NCBI RefSeq assembly: GCF_029439455.1
Contig: NZ_JAQFVG010000075.1
Coordinates: 1 to 64,000, forward strand
Source: Caballeronia sp. BR00000012568055
Lineage (GTDB): Bacteria > Pseudomonadota > Gammaproteobacteria > Burkholderiales > Burkholderiaceae
Reading direction: 5' to 3'
DNA length: 64,000 nt
Position numbers and translations under genes: made by a program. The notes under the pieces were generated by a model, which worked only from the letters and a program-made list of their open reading frames with translations, did not search any database and was not told the DNA's origin. How positions within the stretch are numbered: position 1 is the stretch's first letter; every line of letters starts with the position of its first letter. Positions 35,917 to 46,710 of the stretch are shown here, one piece after another.

Positions 35917-37410
35917 TCACACTGCGCGCTTGCGATCCGCCAGCACCAGATAAAACACCGCGCCCAGTCCCGCACCGATGAACCACGAGAAGTTCGCAGC
36001 AGCTTCGAGCGACGGAATCATCACGCAGAGAATCGCGATCACGGCGGCGGGCAGCAGCGCCATCACCGCACGCCAGTTCACGCCCTTCGCATACCAATAC
36101 TTGCCGCTTTCCGACACGGTGTACAGATCATCGACCACCAGCTTGCCGCGCTTCACGAGATAGAAGTCGAGAATCAGCACGCCATACAACGGTCCGATAA
36201 AGCTGCCGAGAATATCCAGCGTGTAGTGAATCACGGCCGGGTTGTTGAACAGGTTCCACGGCGTGATAAAGATCGATGCAACCGCCGCCAGCATGCCGCC
36301 CATGCGCCAGCTAATCAGCTTCGGTGCGACGTTGGAGAAGTCGAACGCCGGCGACACGAAGTTCGCCACAATATTGATACCGATCGTCGCAATCGTGAAG
36401 GTCAGCGCGCCGAGAATCACCGCAGTCGGATGATCGATACGGCCGACGGTTTCAACCGGATCGGTAATCAGTTGTCCGAACACCGGCAGCGTTGCAGCGG
36501 TCGTAATAACCGTCACCAGCGAGAACGCGAGAAAGTTGACCGGCAGACCCCAGAAATTGCCGCGCTTGACGCTGCGGAAGCTCTTGCCGTAGCGCGAGAA
36601 GTCGCCGAAGTTCAGCATCGGACCGGAGAAATACGACACCACGAGCGAGATGGCTGTAATCATCACCGGAATTACTTCCATGCCGTGATACTTCACGCCG
36701 CCCAGATTGATACCGATATTCTGGATTCCTGCACGCCAGACCATATAACCGGCCAGCATGAACATCACCACGTACACGGCGGGACCAGCAAAGTCGATGA
36801 ACTTCTTGATCATCTCCATGCCGCGCCAGAACACCACGGCCTGCAACACCCACAGCAGCATGAAGCCCGCCCAGCCGAGCGCCGACAAGCCGACGAAGCC
36901 ATATCGATGCACATCCGCGTAAGGCATCAGCGAAGGCACGAACTTGAGCACGACGATCACCAGCGCACTCGATGCGAGATACGTCTGAATGCCGTACCAC
37001 GCGACCGCGATCAAACCGCGAATCACCGCAGGAATATTCGCGCCGAGCACACCGAAAGTCGCGCGGCACGCCACCGGATACGGCACGCCCGCCACCTGAC
37101 TCGGCTTGGCGATGAGATTGCACAACAGATTCACTAAGCCGATACCGATCAACAGCGAGATCAGCACTTGCCAACTGGTGAGACCGAGCGCGAACAAACT
37201 CCCCGCGAACACATATCCGCCGACGCTGTGCACATCGGACATCCAGAACGCGAAAATGTTGTACGCGCCCCAGGTTTGATGCTTGAGCGGGGCGAGGTCC
37301 TCGTTATACAAACGGTCACTGTAGCCGGCGGGCAGGCCGGCTTCGTGTCCTGATGAATCATCCTCATATTGCGGCAGAGCTGAGCTGCCGGACGCACTGA
37401 ACTGGGCCAT
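35917..37410 (-). CDS. NCS1-family nucleobase/allantoin permease
   Basis: This 497-residue permease has about twelve hydrophobic segments. Near residue 29 YSDRLYNEDLAPLKHQTWGAYNIFAFWMSDVHSVGGY is the NCS1 signature. PYPVACRATFGVLGANIPAVIRGLIAVAWYGIQTYLA contains substrate- and sodium-site helices. AAGGAG lies six bases before the Met at 37410, and the open frame upstream is not membrane-like. It likely imports allantoin, hydantoin or uric acid. It is followed by the racemase. Confidence 0.88.
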   Translation of the reverse strand: MAQFSASGSSALPQYEDDSSGHEAGLPAGYSDRLYNEDLAPLKHQTWGAYNIFAFWMSDVHSVGGYVFAGSLFALGLTSWQVLISLLIGIGLVNLLCNLIAKPSQVAGVPYPVACRATFGVLGANIPAVIRGLIAVAWYGIQTYLASSALVIVVLKFVPSLMPYADVHRYGFVGLSALGWAGFMLLWVLQAVVFWRGMEMIKKFIDFAGPAVYVVMFMLAGYMVWRAGIQNIGINLGGVKYHGMEVIPVMITAISLVVSYFSGPMLNFGDFSRYGKSFRSVKRGNFWGLPVNFLAFSLVTVITTAATLPVFGQLITDPVETVGRIDHPTAVILGALTFTIATIGINIVANFVSPAFDFSNVAPKLISWRMGGMLAAVASIFITPWNLFNNPAVIHYTLDILGSFIGPLYGVLILDFYLVKRGKLVVDDLYTVSESGKYWYAKGVNWRAVMALLPAAVIAILCVMIPSLEAAANFSWFIGAGLGAVFYLVLADRKRAV

Positions 37411-37747
37411 GACGACTCCTTGAAAGGCGGCTTGCGTGATGAAAAGGCTGCAAATGCTTGGGTTGACGAGCGGCGTCAATCGATACCTTTCGCTGATGTT
37501 CCAGCGCGGCATTCTTTGGATTTGCGTTTCACCTGCGGCTTGCTGCAAAGAGCGCGCGAGCGAATGCCCGAACGCCCGCCGCACGGCGGTTTTCAGTTCA
37601 CGCTCTCATGAGCGCTGATTCAGTGCTGCGCACGCTGCGCGCTGTTTCCACACCGTCTGCGCGTGCGTCTGTCCACGTGCCCGGCGGTGTATCGCGGGGC
37701 ACGGTCTCCGATTTAGTTAGGCTTGCTTTATTTCTTTACGCTTTGAT
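37411..37747. promoter_or_regulatory. Intergenic region upstream of NCS1 permease
   Basis: This 337-base stretch between the GntR gene and the permease holds no credible reading frame. It should contain the promoter for the permease-racemase unit. An AT-rich patch (37713-37745) lies next to the GntR stop. I see no copy of the ATTGTCAACAAT element here. Confidence 0.35.
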
Positions 37748-38470
37748 TCACTCGTCGAGCACTTTCTCGCGCTCGCCGGGTCTTGCGAATACTTCTTTCA
37801 GATCGACGGCGCCGCGTGCGGGCCGCTCCAGCATCTTCAATTCGACATCGCGCAGATGTTGCGCCATTAAATCCGCTGCCTGGGCGGCATCGCCGGAATC
37901 GAGCGCAGCGAGGATGGCTTCGTGATCTTCGAACGAACACGAACTGCGTCCGAGCGATTCATACAGCGCCGAAATCAGCGTCGATCGTGCTACCAGTCCG
38001 GACAGGCAATCGCACAACACCGTATTGCCCGTCAGCGATGCAAGCTCGGTATGAAACTCGCCCGACAGCCGAATCCATGCAGAAAAATCGTGGCTCTCGT
38101 ATGCGCGGCGCTCTTTGCCGATCGTCGCGCTGATCGATTTCAGCCGGCGCGTTCCATGTCCCAGCGCAATCCTTTCCACCACCGCCAATTCGATGATGCG
38201 GCGCATCTCGAACACTTCATGCACTTCCTGCAGCGATGGACTCGCCACGAACGCCCCGCGATTCGGCTCCAGATCGACCAATCGCTCATTCGAGAGTTGC
38301 GCGAGCGCGTGGCGCACCGTGCCGCGCTTCACCGCGAACACTTCGCAGAGTTGCGCTTCGGTCAGCTTGGCTCCCGGTGCAAGCCGATGCTCGAGGATCG
38401 CGGCGCGGATGTTCTCGGCGATCGACTCGGCATTGGCTGCTGATGCTGCACTCGCATTGGGTTCGAACAT
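37748..38470 (-). CDS. GntR-family (FCD) transcriptional regulator
   Basis: This 240-residue regulator has an N-terminal winged helix-turn-helix (~15-85: LCEVFAVKRGTVRHALAQLSNERLVDLEPNRGAFVA) and a helical FCD ligand-binding domain. The metal-ligand pattern is present (FHTELASLTGN and DHEAILAALDSGDAAQAADLMAQHL). It sits at the upstream end of the allantoin gene block, on the same strand. Two matching palindromic half-elements in the region upstream of it are likely operators, so it may be autoregulated and control allantoin genes. Confidence 0.87.
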   Translation of the reverse strand: MFEPNASAASAANAESIAENIRAAILEHRLAPGAKLTEAQLCEVFAVKRGTVRHALAQLSNERLVDLEPNRGAFVASPSLQEVHEVFEMRRIIELAVVERIALGHGTRRLKSISATIGKERRAYESHDFSAWIRLSGEFHTELASLTGNTVLCDCLSGLVARSTLISALYESLGRSSCSFEDHEAILAALDSGDAAQAADLMAQHLRDVELKMLERPARGAVDLKEVFARPGEREKVLDE

Positions 38471-38514
38471 GATGTGCTCGCTTGCATGTTGACCATCTTA
38501 GAATCGACATAAAG

Positions 38515-38526
38515 ATTGTCAACAAT
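38515..38526. promoter_or_regulatory. Candidate GntR operator 1 (ATTGTCAACAAT)
   Basis: The 12-mer ATTGTCAACAAT is a near-palindrome 45 bases upstream of the GntR start. It has the TTGT-centre-ACAA shape common to FadR/FCD operators, with an inverted partner 120 bases away. Confidence 0.5.
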
Positions 38527-38644
38527 TCAATTTAAAGATTGGCGCGGAATGGCCGTTTTTCCGATGATGCATCGGCTTGGAGGCCAATGCCAATAAGGAA
38601 TAACGGCCATTCATCGACTTTTTGTCAGCATTGCCCGCACCTTT

Positions 38645-38655
38645 TTGTTGACAAT
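38645..38655. promoter_or_regulatory. Candidate GntR operator 2 (TTGTTGACAAT)
   Basis: TTGTTGACAAT is the exact reverse complement of the first 11 bases of the upstream element at 38515. Two exact inverted copies in one 300-base intergenic region suggest a bound regulator. Confidence 0.5.
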
Positions 38656-38734
38656 CTTGTGCTGCGACGCGGTGCATCTACCTTCAATAGATGGTGCAAA
38701 AGCAGACCGTTAGTTGCTAAATTGTATTCAAAAA

Positions 38735-38758
38735 AAGGCGCTTCAGGATCAGCGCCTT
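38735..38758 (-). terminator. Terminator of the ldcA operon
   Basis: AAGGCGCT and AGCGCCTT pair around an eight-base loop. On the minus strand a run of seven T follows, so it ends leftward transcription from tadA-ldcA. Confidence 0.85.
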
Positions 38759-38767
38759 CCGTCAAAC

Positions 38768-40649
<1,882 letters not shown>

Positions 40650-40906
40650 CGGGGATAGCGACCGCCCTCCGCAAAAATGGGAGCGGTCTGGCACGATTTC
40701 CGTTGGTTAGCCTGAAGTCGGGGGCAGCCGGAATAACGCAGATAAACGCGTGTTCGGCACGTCTCGACACTCTTGTCTCTATTCTAACAGCGGCCGCTCA
40801 GCAGCCTTTCTGCAATGTTCGAAACACATGGTATACCGTTTATGTGCTTCGTTTCCACAACAGTTGCGGAACTCGCACGCACTATTTCGCTTGACGGACG
40901 CAAAAA

Positions 40907-41626
40907 CTACCGAGGCTCACGGACGTATCCATCGGTGGCGGCGAGCAGGCGGCGCGTGTATTCGTGTTGAACATTTCGGGCGCGCACGGCGTTGATATCG
41001 AGTTGTTCGACGATCTCGCCGTTCTGCATCACCGCGACGCGCTGGCACAGAAATCCGACCACGGCGAGATTGTGGCTGACGAGGATCATGGTCAGCCGGC
41101 GCTCGGTGTGCAGGCGCTTCAGCAGGTTCAGGATCTCCGCCTGCACCGATACATCGAGCGCCGAAGTCGGTTCATCGAGCAGCAAGACACGCGGCCCGAC
41201 AATCAACGCGCGCGCAATCGACACGCGCTGCCGCTGCCCGCCCGACAATTGATGTGGATACCGAAATCTGAATGCCGGTCCCAGCCCGACTTCGGCGAGC
41301 GCCGCCAAAATGCGGGAATCCTGATCGTCGATACCATTGATCGCCAGCGATTCGCGCAGGGTTTTATCGACCGTAAAGCGCGGATGCAGCGAGCCGTACG
41401 GATCCTGGAATACCATTTGAGCGCGATCGGCGTCAATGTTAAGGCGTCCGTCCGATAGCGGCGTGAGTCCGGCCAGCGCGCGCAGCAAGGTGGATTTTCC
41501 GCTGCCCGATTCGCCGACCAGACCGAATACTTCGCCCTCCTCTACGCGCAGGGAGACGTCGCGCACGGCATCGACGTGACCGGTTTTGGTCTTGAAGCGG
41601 ATGCTGGCGTGTTCGATGTCGATCAT
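40907..41626 (-). CDS. ddpF: Peptide ABC transporter ATP-binding protein (DdpF/DppF-like)
   Basis: This is a 239-residue ATPase with Walker A GESGSGKST (~38-46), Q-loop MVFQDPYGSLHPR, signature LSGGQRQRVSIARAL and Walker B VLLLDEPTSALD. QDPYGSLHPR and the C-terminal HEYTRRLLAA belong to the oligopeptide/dipeptide class. It is slightly shorter than usual DppF. It overlaps the DdpD gene (ATGA) and ends the operon. Assignment to D-Ala-D-Ala transport comes from the adjacent ddpX. Confidence 0.8.
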   Translation of the reverse strand: MIDIEHASIRFKTKTGHVDAVRDVSLRVEEGEVFGLVGESGSGKSTLLRALAGLTPLSDGRLNIDADRAQMVFQDPYGSLHPRFTVDKTLRESLAINGIDDQDSRILAALAEVGLGPAFRFRYPHQLSGGQRQRVSIARALIVGPRVLLLDEPTSALDVSVQAEILNLLKRLHTERRLTMILVSHNLAVVGFLCQRVAVMQNGEIVEQLDINAVRARNVQHEYTRRLLAATDGYVREPR

Positions 41627-42477
41627 CGGGCGAATTCCTCGCTGAGCCAGGCGGGATCGCGACGCAAAGTTGGCAGTTCGGCGGGCGGATTTTCCAGCGG
41701 CGGATTGGCTGCGAGCAGTCCGCGCGTGTACGGATGCTGCGCGTTCGCCAGATCGCGTGCTGCGCAGGTTTCGACCACGCGCCCGCCGTACATCACCGCG
41801 ACGCGGTCGCAGAACGACATCACCAGCGGCAAATCGTGGCTGATGAACACGAGGCCGGTGTCGTGGCGCGCGATCATTTCGTCGAGCACGGAGAGCACTT
41901 GCATGGACACGAGCACGTCGAGCGCGCTCGTGGGTTCATCGGCGATAAGGAGACGCGGGCCGGCGAAAACCATCATGGCGATCATCACGCGCTGGCCCAT
42001 GCCGCCGGACAACTCGTGCGGATACGCATCCGCGACGCGCTCGGGTTCGCGAATATGCACGGCCGCCAGCGCTTCGACGATACGCGCACGCATCGCGCGG
42101 CGGCTCAGGCGTTCGCCCTGCCGCGCGAAGGTTTCGCGCATCTGCTGCGCGACGGTCATGACCGGATTGAGCGAATACTTCGGGTCTTGCAGAATCATGC
42201 TCATCTGCGTGCCGCAGAGCGTGCGGCGATCCTTCGCGCGCATGGCGAGCAGATCATGGCCATCGAAACGCAGCGCTTTGGCCGACCATTGCGCGGCGGG
42301 CGGCAACAGTCCGAGCAGCGCGCGCCCCGTCAGCGATTTTCCCGAGCCCGATTCCCCGACGATTCCAAGCCGTTCGCCGCGATTCAACGTCAGCGAAACG
42401 CCGCGCACGGCGGGCGTTAGCGCGCCATCGTGACTGGGGAAGGAAACGTGCAAATCTTCGATTTCGGCAAGCGGCAT
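41623..42477 (-). CDS. ddpD: Peptide ABC transporter ATP-binding protein (DdpD/DppD-like)
   Basis: This 284-residue ATPase has Walker A GESGSGKSLTGRALLGLLP, Q-loop MILQDPKYSLNPVMTV, signature LSGGMGQRVMIAMM and Walker B LLIADEPTSALDVLV. The C-terminal HPYTRGLLAANPPLENP segment is typical of the DppD class. It follows the DdpC permease by one base and overlaps DdpF. The two ATPases would form the heterodimeric motor. Confidence 0.8.
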   Translation of the reverse strand: MPLAEIEDLHVSFPSHDGALTPAVRGVSLTLNRGERLGIVGESGSGKSLTGRALLGLLPPAAQWSAKALRFDGHDLLAMRAKDRRTLCGTQMSMILQDPKYSLNPVMTVAQQMRETFARQGERLSRRAMRARIVEALAAVHIREPERVADAYPHELSGGMGQRVMIAMMVFAGPRLLIADEPTSALDVLVSMQVLSVLDEMIARHDTGLVFISHDLPLVMSFCDRVAVMYGGRVVETCAARDLANAQHPYTRGLLAANPPLENPPAELPTLRRDPAWLSEEFAR

Positions 42478-42478
42478 A

Positions 42479-43408
42479 TCAGCCTCCGTTGCGCGGATCG
42501 AAGACGTCGCGCAGACCGTCGCCGAGCAGATTGAACGCGAGACTCACGGCGAGAATCGCAAGACCGGGGATGGTGGCGACCCACCATGCATCGAGCAGCA
42601 CATTGCGGCCTGCCGCGACCATATAGCCCCATTCCGGCGCGGGCGGCTGCGCGCCCAAGCCGAGAAAGCCGAGTCCCGCGACGGCGAGAATGATGCCGGC
42701 CATATCGAGCGTGGCGCGCACGATGACGGACGATGAACACAACGGCACGATGTATCGCAACAGAATCCGTCCATGCGATGCGCCCGCCAGCCGCGCCGCG
42801 TGAATATAGTCCGCCTGCGCCAGCCGCAGCGATTCCGCCCGCGCCAGCCGCGCATACGGCGGCCATGCCGTAATCGACAGCGCGATCACCGCGTTCAGCA
42901 CGCCCGGCCCCAGCGCCGCCGCGAACGCCAGCGCAAGCACGATTTTCGGAAACGCGAGCGCGACATCGGTGACGCGCATCAGCACCGTATCGACGATACC
43001 GCCGAAATAGCCCGCCACAGTGCCGATTGCAAGCCCGATTGGCACGACCAGCACGACCACCAGCATCGCGATGCTCAAGGTCAGCCGCGAACCGTGAACG
43101 AGCCGGGACAAGATATCGCGGCCGAGTTGATCGGTGCCGAACCAGTGCGCGGCGTTGGGCGGCGTCAGGCGTTCGGAGAGCACTTGCTTCAGCGGATCGT
43201 AGGAAACGATGGATGGCCCGATCACTGCCACCACGATCAGCAGCAGCAAAATCATCAGGCCAAGCATGCTGAGCGGATTCGCCGAGAACCCGCGCCAGCG
43301 CCGATACGCCCTTCCCAGCGATGCCTGCCGCGGCGACGCGGGGGTATCGCTGAGCAGCCATGCGCGCAAGCTCGTCCGCGCCGGTTTCATGTGAGCGAAG
43401 TCCTCCAT
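42479..43408 (-). CDS. ddpC: Peptide ABC transporter permease (DdpC/DppC-like)
   Basis: This 309-residue permease has about six membrane helices. HWFGTDQLGRDILSRLVHGSRLTL (~88-111) is the DppC/OppC signature, and the EAA loop is DYIHAARLAGASHGRILLRYIVP. The cytosolic N-terminus precedes the first TM (SMLGLMILLLLIVVAVIG). It starts one base after the DdpB stop, so translation is coupled. It pairs with DdpB to form the pore. Confidence 0.82.
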   Translation of the reverse strand: MEDFAHMKPARTSLRAWLLSDTPASPRQASLGRAYRRWRGFSANPLSMLGLMILLLLIVVAVIGPSIVSYDPLKQVLSERLTPPNAAHWFGTDQLGRDILSRLVHGSRLTLSIAMLVVVLVVPIGLAIGTVAGYFGGIVDTVLMRVTDVALAFPKIVLALAFAAALGPGVLNAVIALSITAWPPYARLARAESLRLAQADYIHAARLAGASHGRILLRYIVPLCSSSVIVRATLDMAGIILAVAGLGFLGLGAQPPAPEWGYMVAAGRNVLLDAWWVATIPGLAILAVSLAFNLLGDGLRDVFDPRNGG

Positions 43409-43409
43409 G

Positions 43410-44468
43410 TCAGCGCGCGCGTGGATCGAATACGCGATACAGCGCGTCGGTCAGCAGATTCAACGCGATAAACGTCGCGCCGATCACCAGCGTGCTGCCG
43501 AGCACGGCGTTCATATCGGCGTTCAGCAGCGCGCCCGTCAGATACGAGCCGATACCCGGCCACGCAAACACGATTTCCGTCAGCACCGATCCTTCCAGCA
43601 GATAGCTATACGCCAACGCGATCACCGTCAGCAACGGCACCGCGATATTGCCGAACGCGTGCCGCCAGATCACGCGACGTTCGGGCAAGCCCTTCGCGCG
43701 CGCCGTCGTCACGTATTCCTGACCGAGTTGTTCGAGCATGAACGAGCGCGTCATGCGCGACAAATAGGCGATCGAATAGAACGCCAGCACGCCCGCCGGC
43801 AGCGCGATATGCGAGAACGCGTTTTTGAACACGTCCCACTCGCCGGCCATCAGCGAATCGAGCAGCAGGCTGCCAGTGCGGGTATCGACCATGCCGTCGT
43901 ACATCGGATCGATACGGCCCGGTCCAGAGACCCAATGCAGCCGCGCATAGAACAGCAACAAGCCCATCAGCGCGAGCCAGAACACCGGCACGGAACTGCC
44001 CGCGAGGCCGATCACGCGCGCGACATGATCGACCGCGCGATTGTGTTCCACCGCCGCCGCCACGCCCAACGGCACGCCGACCGCGATGCCGATAAACGTC
44101 GACAACGTAGCTAGTTCGATGGTCGCGGGAAACACGCGTTTGATATCGTCGATTACCGGGTTGGCCGTCAGCAGCGACATGCCGAGATGGCCGTGCAGCA
44201 CATCGCGCGCGTAGATGATGAACTGATCGATGAGCGGTTTATCCAGCCCGAGCTGTACGCGCGCCGCCGCATACGCCGTGGCCGACGCGCGATCGCCGAG
44301 AATGGCGAGCACGGGATCGATCGGGATCTTGCGGCCGATAAAGAACGTGATCGCAAGCAAACCGGTGAACGTGACCACGAGCATCGCGATCCATTTGACG
44401 AGCGCGCCCAGCACGCGCACGCCGCCGCGATGCGCGTTCAGGCGTTCACGGAGCGCGGGCGTATTCAC
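43410..44468 (-). CDS. ddpB: Peptide ABC transporter permease (DdpB/DppB-like)
   Basis: This 352-residue permease starts at a GTG that overlaps the binding-protein stop (GTGA); the longer upstream frame lies inside that gene. Six membrane helices and the EAA loop EYVTTARAKGLPERRVIWRHAFGNIAVPLLTV identify DppB type. FWLALMGLLLFYARLHWVSGPGR is the periplasmic-loop region typical of the class. It transports peptides with DdpC. Confidence 0.82.
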   Translation of the reverse strand: MNTPALRERLNAHRGGVRVLGALVKWIAMLVVTFTGLLAITFFIGRKIPIDPVLAILGDRASATAYAAARVQLGLDKPLIDQFIIYARDVLHGHLGMSLLTANPVIDDIKRVFPATIELATLSTFIGIAVGVPLGVAAAVEHNRAVDHVARVIGLAGSSVPVFWLALMGLLLFYARLHWVSGPGRIDPMYDGMVDTRTGSLLLDSLMAGEWDVFKNAFSHIALPAGVLAFYSIAYLSRMTRSFMLEQLGQEYVTTARAKGLPERRVIWRHAFGNIAVPLLTVIALAYSYLLEGSVLTEIVFAWPGIGSYLTGALLNADMNAVLGSTLVIGATFIALNLLTDALYRVFDPRAR

Positions 44469-46042
44469 TGCTTCTGAATATGCCGATACGACACGAGATC
44501 GTTGATCGGCCCGACTTCGAGCCCGGTCACGCCCGGCCGCGCCGCCACCTGCGATACCTTTTGGAACATGATCACGAACGGCGATTTCGCAAGCACTTCC
44601 TTCTGCATCGACTGATACATCTGCGCGCGTTTGGCGGTGTCGCTTTCGGCGAGCGCGGCGTTGGTTTCCTTCGTCAGTTGCGGAATGTCCCACGCATTGC
44701 GCCACGCAAGCATCTTGTAGCTCGATGCATCGGAATTATCGGGATTCCAGACGAAACCCTGCGCGTTGCTATGCGGATCGATATAGTCCGCCGACCATTC
44801 GCCGATGTAGATATCGTGCGCCCGCGCGCGGTATCGGCCGAGCGTCTGCTTGTTGTCGCTCGGCACGAGTTGCACCTTGATATTCGCCAGCGCCAGATTC
44901 GCCTGCACGGCCTGCGCGATTTCGCTGTACGGGTAATCGTTGCGCACGTCCATTTTCACGGTGAAGCCGTTTGCCAGTCCCGCTTTCGCAAGCAGCGCCT
45001 TCGCCTTCGCCACGTCCTGGTGATACGGAATCTCGTTGTACGCGCCCAGAAAACCTTCGGGCAAGAACGACTCATGCACCTTGTACGTGGTGCGGATCAC
45101 GTTCTTCTGAATGCCCTGATAATCGATCAGCCACTTCATCGCCTCCCACACTTCCGGCTTGGCGAGATTCGGATTCTTGTTGTTGAGGCCGAGATACATC
45201 AGCGTCGCTTGCGGCACGGCGGTGGCTTTGATCTTGCCGGCTTTCGAGAGCGTATCGAGATCGTCTGGGCTGAGATCGCGCGCCACGTCGATATCGCCGT
45301 TTTCGATCATCAGGCGCTGGCTCGCCGCCTCGGTCACATGACGCAGTACGATACGCTTCATCGCCAGCGGCAGACGGTAGCCGTCGAAACGCTGCAATAC
45401 GATGCTGTCGTTGGCCGTCCACTTGACGAGCTTGTACGCGCCCGAACCGGCTTCCTGCGTCTTCAGCCAGTCGTTGCCGTAGTCATTGCCCTTCGCGTGC
45501 GATTCCACCAGCTTGCGATCCACCACCGACGCCGGCCACGAGCCGAGCACGTTAAGCACGAAAGTCGGCGCGTAACGTTGATCGGTGGTGACGGAGATGG
45601 TTGTATCGTCGATCTTCTTGACGTTTTGCAGTGCATTGGCCTTCGTCAATCCGATGCCCGCGAGCACGGCCGCCGCGCCTTTATCGAGCAAGGCGGTGCG
45701 CTGGATGGACCAGGCGACGTCATCGGCGGTGAGCGGATTGCCCGAGTGGAACTTGAGACCGGAGCGGAGTTTGAACGTGAAGGTCAGGCCGTCAGGACTC
45801 ACCGTCCACGATTGCGCGACATCGCCATTGAATTTCGACGGGTCTTTCAGATCGACGCGCACCAGCCGATCGTACGTGTTGGCGACGTACTCTTCCGGCA
45901 CGAGTTCATAGATTTCGCCGGGATCGAGCGAGGTGAATTCGTCGAGCAGCGTGGCCATGACGAACATGTCTTTCGGCGTCGCCGCCTGCGATACGTTCAG
46001 AATCGCGAGCGACAACGTCAATGCAGCCAATGCCTTTTTCAT
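44465..46042 (-). CDS. ddpA: Peptide ABC transporter substrate-binding protein (DdpA-like)
   Basis: This 525-residue family 5 extracellular binding protein has a signal peptide ending SQAAT (~21). Early pattern MATLLDEFTSLDPGEIYE, VAQSWTVSPDGLTFTFKLRSGLKFHSGNPLTADDVAWSIQR and a mid AVQANLALANIKVQL are typical. The Met at 46042 has a normal signal; a start six codons upstream is less likely. In Escherichia coli ddpXABCDF the same order is a D-Ala-D-Ala uptake operon, and this arrangement matches. Confidence 0.82.
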   Translation of the reverse strand: MKKALAALTLSLAILNVSQAATPKDMFVMATLLDEFTSLDPGEIYELVPEEYVANTYDRLVRVDLKDPSKFNGDVAQSWTVSPDGLTFTFKLRSGLKFHSGNPLTADDVAWSIQRTALLDKGAAAVLAGIGLTKANALQNVKKIDDTTISVTTDQRYAPTFVLNVLGSWPASVVDRKLVESHAKGNDYGNDWLKTQEAGSGAYKLVKWTANDSIVLQRFDGYRLPLAMKRIVLRHVTEAASQRLMIENGDIDVARDLSPDDLDTLSKAGKIKATAVPQATLMYLGLNNKNPNLAKPEVWEAMKWLIDYQGIQKNVIRTTYKVHESFLPEGFLGAYNEIPYHQDVAKAKALLAKAGLANGFTVKMDVRNDYPYSEIAQAVQANLALANIKVQLVPSDNKQTLGRYRARAHDIYIGEWSADYIDPHSNAQGFVWNPDNSDASSYKMLAWRNAWDIPQLTKETNAALAESDTAKRAQMYQSMQKEVLAKSPFVIMFQKVSQVAARPGVTGLEVGPINDLVSYRHIQKQ

Positions 46043-46063
46043 GTGCGATTTTCCGTTCACGGT

Positions 46064-46627
46064 TCACATCAGCCGCATCGGGCCGCTGTCTTCGTTGTCG
46101 ATCAGAGCAAGCTCGCGCGAGCCTGGCAATTCGTAATGCCACCACTCGCTTTTGATATGCCCGAAGCCTGCGCCGAGCATCACGCCGAGCAGCAGCGTGC
46201 GATTGTGCTGGACGTGCTCGGGCAGGCCGGGATGAAAGTGCTCGGATTCGGGGACCATTGCATCGAAACCGGTGCCCATGTCGAGTTCGTCGCCGTTTCG
46301 ATCGACCAAAGTCAGATCGATGGCCGTGCCGCGACTGTGATTCGATCCGCGATCGAGCGGCGCGATAAAGGTTGGATCGGGCAGGAAGTTCCAGAGCACC
46401 TGCTGCGCTTGCGGCGGCCGATAGGCATCGAAAATCCTGAGCGTCATGCCGAAGCTCTGCGCGATTGTCGTGGCCTTTCTCAGCGCCGCTTCCGCGGGTT
46501 CGAGCAGGAGGCAGTGCGCGGCCTTGTAGATCGGCTTGCCGGTGAGATTGCGATCGGTCGCGTAGACGAGATCGATCTGGACGTGATGCGTTTCTGGCGT
46601 GATGTGCAGCAGCTTGGAAGAGGTCAT
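46064..46627 (-). CDS. ddpX: D-alanyl-D-alanine dipeptidase (VanX/DdpX family)
   Basis: This 187-residue zinc dipeptidase has the S-N-H-S-R-G-T-A-I-D-L-T block (zinc His and Asp) and the EWWHYEL block (catalytic Glu and zinc His), with RIFDAYRPPQAQ upstream, the M15D fold. It cleaves D-Ala-D-Ala. In Gram-negative bacteria it lets cells use D-Ala-D-Ala from cell-wall turnover rather than giving vancomycin resistance. No vanA/H-like genes are present. It heads the operon, 21 bases before the binding protein. Confidence 0.9.
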   Translation of the reverse strand: MTSSKLLHITPETHHVQIDLVYATDRNLTGKPIYKAAHCLLLEPAEAALRKATTIAQSFGMTLRIFDAYRPPQAQQVLWNFLPDPTFIAPLDRGSNHSRGTAIDLTLVDRNGDELDMGTGFDAMVPESEHFHPGLPEHVQHNRTLLLGVMLGAGFGHIKSEWWHYELPGSRELALIDNEDSGPMRLM

Positions 46628-46710
46628 CAGACGCGTCGTATCGTTTCAATTCCGATAGACGAACCATAACCTGTTCGAAAATTCTGCGAAACCCTTTGAT
46701 TCGGGTGGGG

